The notes under the pieces are model-generated. The model was not told the origin of the DNA, ran no database searches, and was given only the letters and a program-made list of their open reading frames with translations. Made by a program: the position numbers and the translations under genes. Below, piece by piece: positions 11,742 through 21,560 of a stretch of DNA of 64,000 bases (the stretch's first letter is position 1; each line of letters opens with the position of its first letter). The stretch comes from Stomoxys calcitrans (taxonomy: Eukaryota > Arthropoda > Insecta > Diptera > Muscidae): the NCBI RefSeq assembly GCF_963082655.1, contig NC_081556.1, positions 148,926,501 to 148,990,500 on the forward strand, given 5' to 3'.

Positions 11742-12211
11742 TCTGTCTTGTCTGTCTCTTGTCTGTCTTGTCTATCTCTTGTCTGTCTCTTGTCTGTCTC
11801 TTGTCTGTCTCTTGTCTGTCTCTTGTCTGTCTCTTGTCTGTCTCTTGTCTGTCTCTTGTCTGTCTCTTGTCTGTCTCTTGTCTGTCTCTTGTCTGTCTCT
11901 TGTCTGTCTCTTGTCTGTCTCTTGTCTGTCTCTTGTCTGTCTCTTGTCTGTCTCTTGTCTGTCTCTTGTCTGTCTCTTGTCTGTCTCTTGTCTGTCTCTT
12001 GTCTGTCTCTTGTCTGTCTCTTGTCTGCCTCTTGTCTGTCTCTTGTCTGTCTCTTGTCTGTCTCTTGTCTGTCTCTTGTCTGTCTCTTGTCTGTCTCTTG
12101 TCTGTCTCTTGTCTGTCTCTTGTCTGTCTCTTGTCTGTCTCTTGTCTGTCTCTTGTCTGTCTCTTGTCTGTCTCTTGTCTGTCTCTTGTCTGTCTTGTCT
12201 GTCTTGTCTGT
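11742..12211. repeat. 11-bp minisatellite (CTGTCTCTTGT)n, left part
   Basis: Tandem CTGTCTCTTGT units with a few 9-bp CTGTCTTGT variants, nearly free of point variants. The array resumes at 16537, so it is one array split by the retrotransposon at 12212-16536. The unit has no stop in any frame on either strand. Because 11 is not a multiple of 3, every frame cycles through the same 11 codons and all six stay open. These frames are not genes. Confidence 0.95.
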
Positions 12212-12415
12212 TGTAGGACTGCCACAATTTAAATTAAAAGAATATTCTCCGAACTTCGTGTTTCAATCTTAACAATTTCAAACAAAACTACTAATTTTAT
12301 TTCAATACATAAAAAGTATTTTCTACAATAAATCCAAAAGCTCCTTAGACTATATTATTTTAAAAACTAACAAAGTAAAATACAGTACAAATATTGTGGA
12401 GATATAGTCACCACA
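12212..12415 (-). repeat. 3' LTR of the Ty3/gypsy element
   Basis: 204 bp, TGTAGG...CACCACA on the plus strand, identical by eye to 16333-16536. The element is on the minus strand, so this is its 3' LTR. A purine-rich candidate polypurine tract (GCGGGGGAG on the minus strand, ~12418-12427) lies just inside it. The flank CTGT at 12208-12211 matches CTGT at 16537-16540 and is the target duplication. Confidence 0.92.
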
Positions 12416-12436
12416 GTACTCCCCCGCGGAAGAACG

Positions 12437-15325
12437 CTAGATGCGTTCTGGGATAATGATAACTCTTCCATAGCGCGTTCTTCTAACTGCAGGATTATGT
12501 GTAGGTACTTCTGCTGCTGGTGTTGAGTCAGGTTCATCATTCAATATGAATGCGGGCTTAAGTCGATCTATCGATATATTTTGATGCTTTCCATCAATCA
12601 GCAAAGTAAAAACCTTTTTGCGTCGATCTAGAATAAGGTAAGGCCCTTTATACTTAGGTTGCAATGGTCTCTTGTTACCATCTTGTCTAATCCAAACATG
12701 AGAACAACTCTCTAAATTCTTGTTTATAAAAATAACAGGTTTGTTGTGATGTTTTGGTTCCGTCGATAGCATATTTCTAATAGCAGTTTTAATGTTATAA
12801 AGTTGGCTTGTAGGATCCACATTGGAATCTAATTTGAAGAAATCCCCAGGAAGTTGTATAGGTTCACCGTATAATATTTCTGCTGGACATGCTCCAATGT
12901 CTTCCTTCGTAACAGATCTGATTCCTAAGAGAACAGTGTTGAGAGTCTTAGTCCATTGAATGTTTTCAGCACATGTTAATCCTGTTTTTAAAACTCTGTG
13001 GAAACGCTCGACGAGACCGTTTGATTGTGGATGAAAGGACGTCGTAAAGTTATGTTTTATGCCTAATTTACTTGTTATTTCCTTAAACATGTGGGAAGTA
13101 AATTGGCTACCTCTATCAGTGGTAATAGCATTTGGAAGTCCATATCGACAAATCCAGTTATTGTAAAAAGCATTGAAAACGGTTTCAGTTTTAATATCTT
13201 TCAAAGGAATCGCCTCTGGCCACCGACTGAAACGATCCAAGCAAGTTAGTAGATACACGTAATCTTCGGATGGAGGCAAAGGTCCGACAATATCCATATG
13301 TACCACAGCAAAACGCGAAGTAGTCGGTGGAAACTTACCAAATTCACTTTTTGTATGTTTGTTTACTTTGCAACGCTGGCATTCCAAACAACTTCGAGTC
13401 CATTCATTAATATCTTTGTTCATTGAAGTCCAATAAAATTTCTTTGTTATAAGCTTACGAGTTGCTCGTATTCCAGGATGTGAGAGACTATGAAGGTTAT
13501 GAAATACCTGTTTGCCAAACTCCTTTGGAAGAATTGGACGGGAAACGCCTTTTGATACATCACACCATATTCTTATATCCGTGTTTGGTATATTTACTGA
13601 AATTATGTTGTCGTTTTCGCGGATAATTTCTTTTAGTTCTGGATCTTCATCTTGAACCTTCGAAAGTTTTTCATAGTCCAATGGCCGTATTTTGATGGCT
13701 TCGATTCGTGATAAAGCATCTGCAGTTACGTTTTGAGAACCAGGAATGTACCTTATGTCAGTAGAAAATTGTGCTATAAAATCCAAATGATTTCTCTGCC
13801 AAGGAGATGCTTTCTCCAGCTTTTGTTTGAAAGCGAATGTAAGAGGCTTATGGTCAGTTAAAACGATGAATTTTCTTGCCTCCAATAGATAGCGGAAATG
13901 TTGCACGCTTTTGAAAATTGCTAAAAGCTCACGATCATAGGTACTATATTTCATTTGTGTAGGCGTTAGTTTTTTAGAGAAAAATCCAAGTGGTTGCCAC
14001 GATCCATCTACATATTGCTCCAAAACAGCTCCAATCGCATGGTTTGAAGCATCAACTTTTAGCACTAATGAAACATTTGGAATGGGATGTGTAAGGAACG
14101 AGGCATTAGATAAACTTTCTCTGCATTTAATAAACGCTTGCTTCAACTCATCAGACCAATCAATTTCGCGTGTATCATTTTTCTTTGTCTGGCCTTTTAA
14201 TAAATCGTTTAGAACAGATTGTAGCTGAGCGCCATGAGGAAGAAATTTGCGATAAAAATTTAGCATAGCCAAAAAACGTCGGAGTTCCTTGATTGTTTTG
14301 GGCAAGGGAAATGACTTAATAACATCCACTTTTTCTGTAAGAGGTTTAATGCCATCGGGAGTGACATGATGACCAAGAAAATCTATTTCAGTTTGGCCAA
14401 ATACACATTTTGAGGGATTTATAAAAATTCCGTATTTCTTGAAACGTTCAAATAATATTTTCAAATGTTCCAAATGCTCTTCCTCAGATTTTGAAAAAAC
14501 ACAAACGTCATCTATGTACACAAAAACAAAATGCAGGCCTCTACATACCTCATCAATGAAACGTTGGAAAGTCTGGGCAGCATTGCATAATCCAAATGGC
14601 ATTCTCAAGAATTCAAATAAGCCAAAAGGAGTTATAACTGCCGTTTTCGGAATATCGTGTGGATGGACAGGGATTTGGTAGAACGCTTTCATTAAATCCA
14701 ATTTTGAAAATATTCTTACTCCGTTAAGATGCATCTGAAAGTCGGTTAAATAAGGTACGGGATACTTATCTGGAACCGTAATTGTATTGAGAGCTCTGTA
14801 ATCTCCACATGGTCTCCATTCGCCATTAGGCTTTTTGACCATATGCAGAGGATTTGCCCAGTTGCTTCTGGAAGGTTGTATGATTCCTTTGTTCAGCATA
14901 TACTGGAACTCTTCTTTAGCTGCTTTAAGTTTTTCAAGATCTAGACGTCTACTTCTGCAGGAAACCGGTGGACCATGTGTTACAATGTGATGATAAATGC
15001 CGTGCTCAGAAGAAAAATTTTCGTTATGCATTATTATTTCAGGATATTCTCGAAGAAGCTGATGAAAACTAGTATCTCCAGAAACCATTTTTATACCTAT
15101 AGAGCCTTCTTTACATAACGATCCACTTACTGCGAGCAGTGTTTGACCATCCACCAGTTTGCGGTTGTTGAGATCTGGCAAAAGATGAAATTGACGAAGG
15201 AAATCAGCTCCAATTATAGGACGAGAAACATCAGCTAGTATAAAGCTCCAAGAGAAAGATCTGCGTAAACCCAAATCTAATGAAAGGTTTATTGAGCCAA
15301 ACGTTTTGATTTCAGTTCCGTTTGC
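12437..15325 (-). CDS. pol: Retrotransposon Pol: RT, RNase H, integrase (downstream frame)
   Basis: Long open frame after the 11-bp duplication; there is no nearby ATG, so it would be made only as part of a gag-pol product. Counting from codon 15274: a protease end (GADFLRQF, ~22-29); reverse transcriptase with LDLMKAFYQIP (D193) and the catalytic YIDD at 253-256; RNase H with KVDAS (D408) and YDRELLAI (E449); integrase zinc finger with H595/H599 and C629/C632; integrase core D661, D720 and E756 with exactly 35 residues between the last two; and a GPY/F-type module (KGPYLIL...IDRLKPA). The domain order RT-RNaseH-IN is Ty3/gypsy, and length and motifs look intact. It ends 22 bp before the 3' LTR. 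It would copy the element RNA and integrate the cDNA. Confidence 0.92.
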   Translation of the reverse strand, partial: ANGTEIKTFGSINLSLDLGLRRSFSWSFILADVSRPIIGADFLRQFHLLPDLNNRKLVDGQTLLAVSGSLCKEGSIGIKMVSGDTSFHQLLREYPEIIMHNENFSSEHGIYHHIVTHGPPVSCRSRRLDLEKLKAAKEEFQYMLNKGIIQPSRSNWANPLHMVKKPNGEWRPCGDYRALNTITVPDKYPVPYLTDFQMHLNGVRIFSKLDLMKAFYQIPVHPHDIPKTAVITPFGLFEFLRMPFGLCNAAQTFQRFIDEVCRGLHFVFVYIDDVCVFSKSEEEHLEHLKILFERFKKYGIFINPSKCVFGQTEIDFLGHHVTPDGIKPLTEKVDVIKSFPLPKTIKELRRFLAMLNFYRKFLPHGAQLQSVLNDLLKGQTKKNDTREIDWSDELKQAFIKCRESLSNASFLTHPIPNVSLVLKVDASNHAIGAVLEQYVDGSWQPLGFFSKKLTPTQMKYSTYDRELLAIFKSVQHFRYLLEARKFIVLTDHKPLTFAFKQKLEKASPWQRNHLDFIAQFSTDIRYIPGSQNVTADALSRIEAIKIRPLDYEKLSKVQDEDPELKEIIRENDNIISVNIPNTDIRIWCDVSKGVSRPILPKEFGKQVFHNLHSLSHPGIRATRKLITKKFYWTSMNKDINEWTRSCLECQRCKVNKHTKSEFGKFPPTTSRFAVVHMDIVGPLPPSEDYVYLLTCLDRFSRWPEAIPLKDIKTETVFNAFYNNWICRYGLPNAITTDRGSQFTSHMFKEITSKLGIKHNFTTSFHPQSNGLVERFHRVLKTGLTCAENIQWTKTLNTVLLGIRSVTKEDIGACPAEILYGEPIQLPGDFFKLDSNVDPTSQLYNIKTAIRNMLSTEPKHHNKPVIFINKNLESCSHVWIRQDGNKRPLQPKYKGPYLILDRRKKVFTLLIDGKHQNISIDRLKPAFILNDEPDSTPAAEVPTHNPAVRRTRYGRVIIIPERI

Positions 15326-15684
15326 AGCATAAAGTGAGCATAAAGTGATAGTTTTTGGGGATTTTTGCGATTTTTGCTAGGATAAACCGATATTTCTGCA
15401 CCAGTGTCGACTAAAAATTGTATTTTTGATTTCTTATCGGTTATAAAAAGGCGGCCAGAGCATGCACCATCGACACTTTCAGCCGAGATTGGCGTCGATG
15501 GAGGAATTAGTTTTTTTGTTATACTGAAGCTGCATGGAGGAATACATTTGCGAGCGTTTTCCCCAAAACGAAGATGGTACCAGCACTTGTTTTTATTATT
15601 TGATTGCGTACGCGGTTTTGAATAAGAACGTGTTTTTTTGTCTGGAACGGTTTTCCAAAGCATCAATTCGACCAATGAGATCAT
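15289..15684 (-). pseudogene. Retrotransposon gag C-terminus and protease (middle frame, broken)
   Basis: Middle reading frame of the polyprotein. It carries a C-H-C-C nucleic-acid-binding finger (CWYH...ARKCIPPC, residues ~34-51 of this frame) and an aspartic protease active site DTGA at ~93-96 (near 15400). It overlaps the gag frame and is entered by a +1 shift at a run of seven A residues (minus strand, ~15636-15644). It stops early because an 11-bp tandem duplication (15326-15336 and 15337-15347) throws the protease out of frame. The flap and second half of the protease continue in the pol frame. Overlap with gag and lack of a start argue it is not an independent protein. Confidence 0.85.
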
Positions 15685-16291
15685 CTATTTTTGTTGACAA
15701 ATTGCTTGCTGCAACATCCGGTTGAACCTCTGACACGAAGCATGTCGTAGAAGTCGAGAGTGTTTCCATGATTCTATCAGCTCGAATTCCCAAATGGTCT
15801 ATTTCTTGAGAATCGCACACTGCTAATATGCTTCGGACTTTCTCTGGCAAACGCTCAATAAATAAAGTCTTTAAAACTTCATCAGAAATTTTGCCAGCTG
15901 ACAAAGATTTTAAACGCTGTAGGCAATGTGACGGTTTCTGATCTCCCAATTCTAGACCGCTTAAAACACGTTTGATTTGATTTTCTGCCGATTCAGCGAA
16001 GGAATCTATTAAACGTTTTTTCATGGTTGCATACTTATTGTTATTTGCAGTGTCCATTAGTATATCTTTCACTAAAAACAGTACCGATGGATCCAAATTT
16101 GCCACTAGGTATTCATATTTGGTTGAGTCTTGGGTAATCCTATATAAACGAAATGTTGCTTCAACTTGCAAAAACCATATAGCTGGTTCTTCTTTCCAAA
16201 AAGGTGGAAGTTTCGCGATTCTTGCCGATTCAATTCCAATATCATTAGAGGGAGGCATATCGCTATTTGCTGGATTGTTTTCTGTTGACAT
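15596..16291 (-). CDS. gag: Retrotransposon Gag (capsid part)
   Basis: The ATG at 16291 is the first methionine inside the 5' LTR; upstream codons are open but run into the LTR, so I chose this start. About 231 residues. Residues such as LPPFWKEEPAIWFLQVEATFRL, and LIERLPEKVRSIL-like helices further on, are typical of arthropod gypsy-type capsids. The C-terminal ~12 residues after the A7 run (NTFLFKTAYAIK) look unnatural, because the +1 frame at the same point continues smoothly into the zinc finger. Either a single base was gained in the A run or a +1 recoding site operates here. Gag would form the particle that packages element RNA. Confidence 0.85.
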   Translation of the reverse strand: MSTENNPANSDMPPSNDIGIESARIAKLPPFWKEEPAIWFLQVEATFRLYRITQDSTKYEYLVANLDPSVLFLVKDILMDTANNNKYATMKKRLIDSFAESAENQIKRVLSGLELGDQKPSHCLQRLKSLSAGKISDEVLKTLFIERLPEKVRSILAVCDSQEIDHLGIRADRIMETLSTSTTCFVSEVQPDVAASNLSTKIDDLIGRIDALENRSRQKNTFLFKTAYAIK

Positions 16292-16319
16292 CTTAAAAGG
16301 TTGGAAAATTCTTAATTTC

Positions 16320-16332
16320 GGGGTCACCAAAT
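16320..16332 (-). other. Primer binding site, tRNA-Trp type
   Basis: On the minus strand, immediately inside the 5' LTR (three-base spacer ATT), the sequence is TGGTGACCCCGA, complementary to a tRNA 3' end ...TCGGGGTCACCA. This matches cytosolic tRNA-Trp as I know it. It sets where minus-strand DNA synthesis starts. Confidence 0.75.
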
Positions 16333-16536
16333 TGTAGGACTGCCACAATTTAAATTAAAAGAATATTCTCCGAACTTCGTGTTTCAATCTTAACAATTTC
16401 AAACAAAACTACTAATTTTATTTCAATACATAAAAAGTATTTTCTACAATAAATCCAAAAGCTCCTTAGACTATATTATTTTAAAAACTAACAAAGTAAA
16501 ATACAGTACAAATATTGTGGAGATATAGTCACCACA
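16333..16536 (-). repeat. 5' LTR of the Ty3/gypsy element
   Basis: 204 bp, same sequence as 12212-12415 with no mismatch seen. It would hold the element promoter and the start of its RNA. The flank CTGT at 16537-16540 is the second half of the target duplication and also the first bases of the resumed minisatellite. Confidence 0.92.
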
Positions 16537-19500
16537 CTGTCTCTTGTCTGTCTCTTGTCTGTCTCTTGTCTGTCTCTTGTCTGTCTCTTGTCTGTCTCTT
16601 GTCTGTCTCTTGTCTGTCTCTTGTCTGTCTCTTGTCTGTCTCTTGTCTGTCTCTTGTCTGTCTCTTGTCTGTCTCTTGTCTGTCTCTTGTCTGTCTCTTG
16701 TCTGTCTCTTGTCTGTCTCTTGTCTGTCTCTTGTCTGTCTCTTGTCTGTCTCTTGTCTGTCTCTTGTCTGTCTCTTGTCTTTCTCTTGTCTGTCTCTTGT
16801 CTTTCTCTTGTCTGTCTCTTGCCTGTCTCTTGTCTTTCTCTTGCCTGTCTCTTGTCTGTCTCTTGCCTGTCTCTTGTCTTTCTCTTGTCTGTCTCTTGTC
16901 TTTCTCTTGTCTGTCTCTTGTCTGTCTCTTGTCTGTCTCTTGTCTGTCTCTTGTCTGTCTCTTGTCTGTCTCTTGCCTGTCTCTTGTCTGTCTCTTGTCC
17001 GTCTCTTGTCTGTCTCTTGTCTGTCTCTTGTCCGTCTCTTGTCTGTCTCTTGTCTGTCTCTTGTCTGTCTCTTGTCTGTCTCTTGTCTATCTCTTGTCTG
17101 TCTCTTGTCTGTCTCTTGTCTGTCTCTTGTCTGTCTCTTGTCTGTCTCTTGTCTGTCTCTTGTCTGTCTCTTGTCTGTCTCTTGTCTGTCTCTTGTCTGT
17201 CTCTTGTCTGTCTCTTGTCTGTCTCTTGTCTGTCTCTTGTCTGTCTCTTGCCTGTCTCTTGTCTGTCTCTTGTCTGTCTCTTGTCTGTCTCTTGTCTGTC
17301 TCTTGTCTGTCTCTTGTCTGTCTCTTGTCTGTTCCTTGTCTGTCTCTTGTCTGTCTCTTGTCTGTCTCTTGTCTGTCTCTTGTCTGTCTCTTGTCTGTCC
17401 CTTGTCTGTCTCTTGTCCGTCTCTTGTCTGTCTCTTGTCCGTCTCTTGTCTGTCTCTTGTCTGTCTCTTGTCTGTCTCTTGTCTGTCTCTTGTCTGTCTT
17501 GTCTGTCTTGTCTGTCTTGTCTGTCTCTTGTCTGTCTCTTGTCTGTCTCTTGTCTGTCTCTTGTCTGTCTCTTGTCTGTCTCTTGTCTGTCTCTTGTCTG
17601 TCTCTTGTCTGTCTCTTGTCTGTCTCTTGTCTGTCTCTTGTCTGTCTCTTGTCTGTCTCTTGTCTGTCTCTTGTCTGTCTCTTGTCTGTCTCTTGTCTGT
17701 CTCTTGTCTGTCTCTTGTCTGTCTCTTGTCTGTCTCTTGTCTGTCTCTTGTCTGTCTCTTGTCTGTCTCTTGTCTGTCTCTTGTCTGCCTCTTGTCTGTC
17801 TCTTGTCTGTCTCTTGTCTGTCTCTTGTCTGTCTCTTGTCTGTCTCTTGTCTGTCTCTTGTCTGTCTCTTGTCTGTCTCTTGTCTGTCTCTTGTCTGTCT
17901 CTTGTCTGTCTCTTGTCTGTCTCTTGTCTGTCTCTTGTCTTTCTCTTGTCTGTCTCTTGCCTGTCTCTTGTCTTTCTCTTGTCTGTCTCTTGCCTGTCTC
18001 TTGCCTGTCTCTTGTCTGTCTCTTGTCTGTCTCTTGTCTGTCTCTTGTCTTTCTCTTGTCTGTCTCTTGTCTGTCTCTTGTCTGTCTCTTGTCTGTCTCT
18101 TGTCTGTCTCTTGCCTGTCTCTTGTCTGTCTCTTGCCTGTCTCTTGTCTGTCTCTTGTCTGTCTCTTGTCCGTCTCTTGTCTGTCTCTTGTCCGTCTCTT
18201 GTCTGTCTCTTGTCTGTCTCTTGTCTGTCTCTTGTCTGTCTCTTGTCTGTCTCTTGTCTGTCTCTTGTCTGTCTCTTGTCTGTCTCTTGTCTGTCTTGTC
18301 TGTCTTGTCTGTCTCTTGTCTGTCTCTTGTCTGTCTCTTGTCTGTCTCTTGTCTGTCTCTTGTCTGTCTCTTGTCTGTCTCTTGTCTGTCTCTTGTCTGT
18401 CTCTTGTCTGTCTCTTGTCTGTCTCTTGTCTGTCTCTTGTCTGTCTCTTGTCTTTCTCTTGTCTGTCTCTTGCCTGTCTCTTGTCTTTCTCTTGTCTGTC
18501 TCTTGCCTGTCTCTTGCCTGTCTCTTGTCTGTCTCTTGTCTGTCTCTTGTCTGTCTCTTGTCTTTCTCTTGTCTGTCTCTTGTCTGTCTCTTGTCTGTCT
18601 CTTGTCTGTCTCTTGTCTGTCTCTTGCCTGTCTCTTGTCTGTCTCTTGCCTGTCTCTTGTCTGTCTCTTGTCTGTCTCTTGTCCGTCTCTTGTCTGTCTC
18701 TTGTCCGTCTCTTGTCTGTCTCTTGTCTGTCTCTTGTCTGTCTCTTGTCTGTCTCTTGTCTGTCTCTTGTCTGTCTCTTGTCTGTCTCTTGTCTGTCTCT
18801 TGTCTGTCTTGTCTGTCTCTTGTCTGTCTCTTGTCTGTCTCTTGTCTGTCTCTTGTCTGTCTCTTGTCTGTCTCTTGTCTGTCTTGTCTGTCTTGTCTGT
18901 CTCTTGTCTGTCTCTTGTCTGTCTCTTGTCTGTCTCTTGTCTGTCTCTTGTCTGTCTTGTCTGTCTTGTCTGTCTCTTGTCTGTCTCTTGTCTGTCTCTT
19001 GTCTGTCTCTTGTCTGTCTCTTGTCTGTCTCTTGTCTGTCTCTTGTCTGTCTCTTGTCTGTCTCTTGTCTGTCTCTTGTCTGTCTCTTGTCTGTCTCTTG
19101 TCTGTCTCTTGTCTGTATCTTGTCTGTCTCTTGTCTGTCTCTTGTCTGTCTCTTGTCTGTCTCTTGTCTGTCTCTTGTCTGTCTCTTGCCTGTCTCTTGT
19201 CTGTCTCTTCTCTGTCTCTTGTCTGTCTCTTCTCTGTCTCTTGTCTGTCTCTTGTCTGTTCCTTGTCTGTCCCTTGTCTGTCTCTTGTCTGTCTCTTGTC
19301 TGTCCCTTGTCTGTCTCTTGTCCGTCTCTTGTCTGTCTCTTGTCCGTCTCTTGTCTGTCTCTTGTCCGTCTCTTGTCTGTCTCTTGTCTGTCTCTTGTCT
19401 GTCTCTTGTCTGTCTCTTGTCTGTCTCTTGTCTGTCTTGTCTGTCTCTTGTCTGTCTCTTGTCTGTCTCTTGTCTGTCTCTTGTCTGTCTCTTGTCTGTC

Positions 19501-20118
19501 TCTTGTCTGTCTCTTGTCTGTCTCTTGTCTGTCTCTTGTCTGTCTCTTGTCTGTCTCTTGTCTGTCTCTTGTCTGTCTCTTGTCTGTCTCTTGTCTGTCT
19601 CTTGTCTGTCTCTTGTCTGTCTCTTGTCTGTCTCTTGTCTGTCTCTTGTCTGTCTCTTGTCTGTCTCTTGTCTGTCTCTTGTCTGTCTCTTGTCTGTCTC
19701 TTGTCTGTCTCTTGTCTGTCTCTTGTCTGTCTCTTGTCTGTCTCTTGTCTGTCTCTTGTCTGTCTCTTGTCTGTCTCTTGTCTGTCTCTTGTCTGTCTCT
19801 TGTCTGTCTTGTCTGTCTTGTCTGTCTTGTCTGTCTTGTCTGTCTTGTCTGTCTCTTGTCTGTCTCTTGTCTGTCTCTTGTCTGTCTCTTGTCTGTCTCT
19901 TGTCTGTCTCTTGTCTGTCTCTTGTCTGTCTCTTGTCTGTCTCTTGTCTGTCTCTTGTCTGTCTCTTGTCTGTCTCTTGTCTGTCTCTTGTCTGTCTCTT
20001 GTCTGTCTCTTGTCTGTCTCTTGTCTGTCTCTTGTCTGTCTCTTGTCTGTCTCTTGTCTGTCTCTTGTCTGTCTCTTGTCTGTCTCTTGTCTGTCTCTTG
20101 TCTCTCTTGTCTGTATTG
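16537..20118. repeat. 11-bp minisatellite (CTGTCTCTTGT)n, right part
   Basis: About 3.6 kb of the same 11-bp unit, with interspersed variants (CTTTCTCTTGT, CTGTCTCTTGC, CCGTCTCTTGT, CTGTCCCTTGT, CTCTGTCTCTT) and clusters of 9-bp CTGTCTTGT units (near 17490-17520, 18290-18310, 18880-18900 and 19805-19850). Variants cluster and recur in order, showing higher-order duplication (17.9-18.8 kb). Six-frame openness yields frames of 1000-1240 codons: (VCLLSVSCLSL)n on plus, (RQETDKRQTRD)n on minus. There is no supportable coding function. Confidence 0.95.
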
Positions 20119-20119
20119 T

Positions 20120-21560
20120 CAACAGTTTTTGTCAAATTTATGTTTCTTTTCCAATCCCCCCAATGTGCACTGCATTCACTGCCATTGTTGGGATTATGTC
20201 ACATAGAGTCCATCAACTGTAATAAAATCTCTCAGTATTTGTGGCTGTGTTTGTGTATCCCACTGCAGGACTATTGAAAATAGTAAATTCCAATGATAAA
20301 TTTTTGGCTCATGGCCAGGTTATCAACAGCTTCAGCAGTTTAAATGCTTAAATATTGACTTCCGAAAAATATTATCTTTATTAACAGCCATCAATCACTT
20401 TTACATGCCAATTCATAATATTTTGCAAGGCCATAAGAGAACAGAGATAATTAACATAATCATATTTCTCTTTTTCCCTTCCTCACTGGCACTCACTCTC
20501 TCTCTCTCTTTGTCGCTCTATCACTTTGTTTGAATCTATTTGACGATTTCCATTATTCAATGAAAATTTATTATGCAAATGGAAAGATTAGGCTAATGTA
20601 ATTCATTTAGTGAGACAATTTCCTTCAGGTAACATTTTAATGAAATTATTAATGCATTGCGCCTCACTCGAAAAGAGTGAGAGATGATGATGACGAGCAA
20701 ACATTGAAATATTCAACAGACATTTTGTGTGGATAATCAGTGGATATGGTCAAAATGTTATTTTTGGTGTCTTTTTTTAGAAGTGGGCTATTCGACTGAG
20801 TTGTCAAGGTATGAAAGCATGAAGAAGTAATCAATGAATTGGTTAATTGGCCCCCTATGAAATGGAGATTTGATATGAAATATTGTCAAAGTGATGCCAA
20901 AATTTAAAAGGAATATTTAATTAGAAAACATGTGGCCTTGTGTGTGCAAATAAATTTGAATATAAAACGAATGTTTTATGAGGTCACTATGGAGCACTAA
21001 AATAAAATATTTTTCAAACAGGCTGACCTCCTTGGAATTTCGCATAACATATTCTGAGTAGGTCGTATATGGCTATTAAGAAAAAAGAGATTTTGAAAAG
21101 AAAGAAAGTCCCAAAAGTCTTGCTTTATGGGGCAAGGTTTCCTTAAAACCCGCTATTGCTTCTCATTTCCATTATATTCTACGCAAAATAGTTCCTTTTG
21201 TTTTTCTGTTGTCAATTTGGGGGCATTTGACACACATTGTTCGAAACTACCCTATTTTAATGATTCATGGAGTCATATTGCGAAGCAACATTTTATTATT
21301 ATTATTTACCCATACATTGTTAATTACCCACATTTTCCTTCGGCACATCGTTTAATAGCATTTTCATTTTGTTTTTTGGTATGGCTAATTTTGTCTATTA
21401 TTAAAACGGCCTATAAAACGTACGTTTCCTTCTAAATTATTATGGCATTCAAACACATACACAATCTCACACTAAAAGTGACAAAATGTGGCGGGACAAT
21501 AGAAATTAGAGTTGCCAAGAAACTATTAAGAAAGACATTAAGGGCAGAAGCTTAAGGAGA
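20120..21560. other. No gene seen
   Basis: Single-copy-looking AT-rich DNA with a short TC run near 20497-20510. The open frame 21127-21435 has scattered hydrophobic residues but no recognisable domain or splice context. Nothing else supportable. Confidence 0.4.

Larger units (their letters stand above)
12212..16536 (-). mobile_element. Ty3/gypsy LTR retrotransposon, CsRn1-like, recent insertion
   Basis: A 4325-bp element with 204-bp LTRs, a CTGT 4-bp target duplication, gag, then protease, reverse transcriptase, RNase H and integrase in the gypsy order. Three bases inside the 5' LTR the minus strand reads TGGTGACCCCGA, complementary to the 3' end of animal tRNA-Trp. The gag finger is C-H-C-C (CWYH...KCIPPC) rather than CCHC. 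As I recall, tRNA-Trp priming and a CHCC finger characterise the CsRn1 lineage. No LTR difference was seen, implying very recent insertion, but two frame disruptions (~15636-15644 and 15326-15347) make this copy look non-autonomous unless one is recoded or they are assembly errors. It sits inside the 11-bp minisatellite. Confidence 0.93.

Noticed and set aside
15636..15644. Canonical -1 frameshift heptamer (A AAA AAC) in gag
   Set aside because: The heptamer is present in the right phase, but the downstream frame that continues into the finger and protease is +1 relative to gag, not -1. A -1 slip would not reach it.
12440..15684. Intact retrovirus-like element with an envelope gene
   Set aside because: Pol ends 22 bp before the 3' LTR. 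There is no third open frame and no room for one.
11742..20118. Sequencing-adaptor contamination (the unit shares CTGTCTCTT with the Tn5 mosaic end used in library kits)
   Set aside because: Only nine of nineteen adaptor bases match. The unit is in kilobase tandem arrays with ordered variants, and a retrotransposon inserted into it with a target duplication. It looks genomic, although the array length should be confirmed by long reads.
16488..20277. Open frames of 1000-1240 codons on both strands
   Set aside because: They are produced by the stop-free 11-bp tandem repeat. The same 11 residues cycle in every frame and strand, with no unique domain, start context or splice signal.
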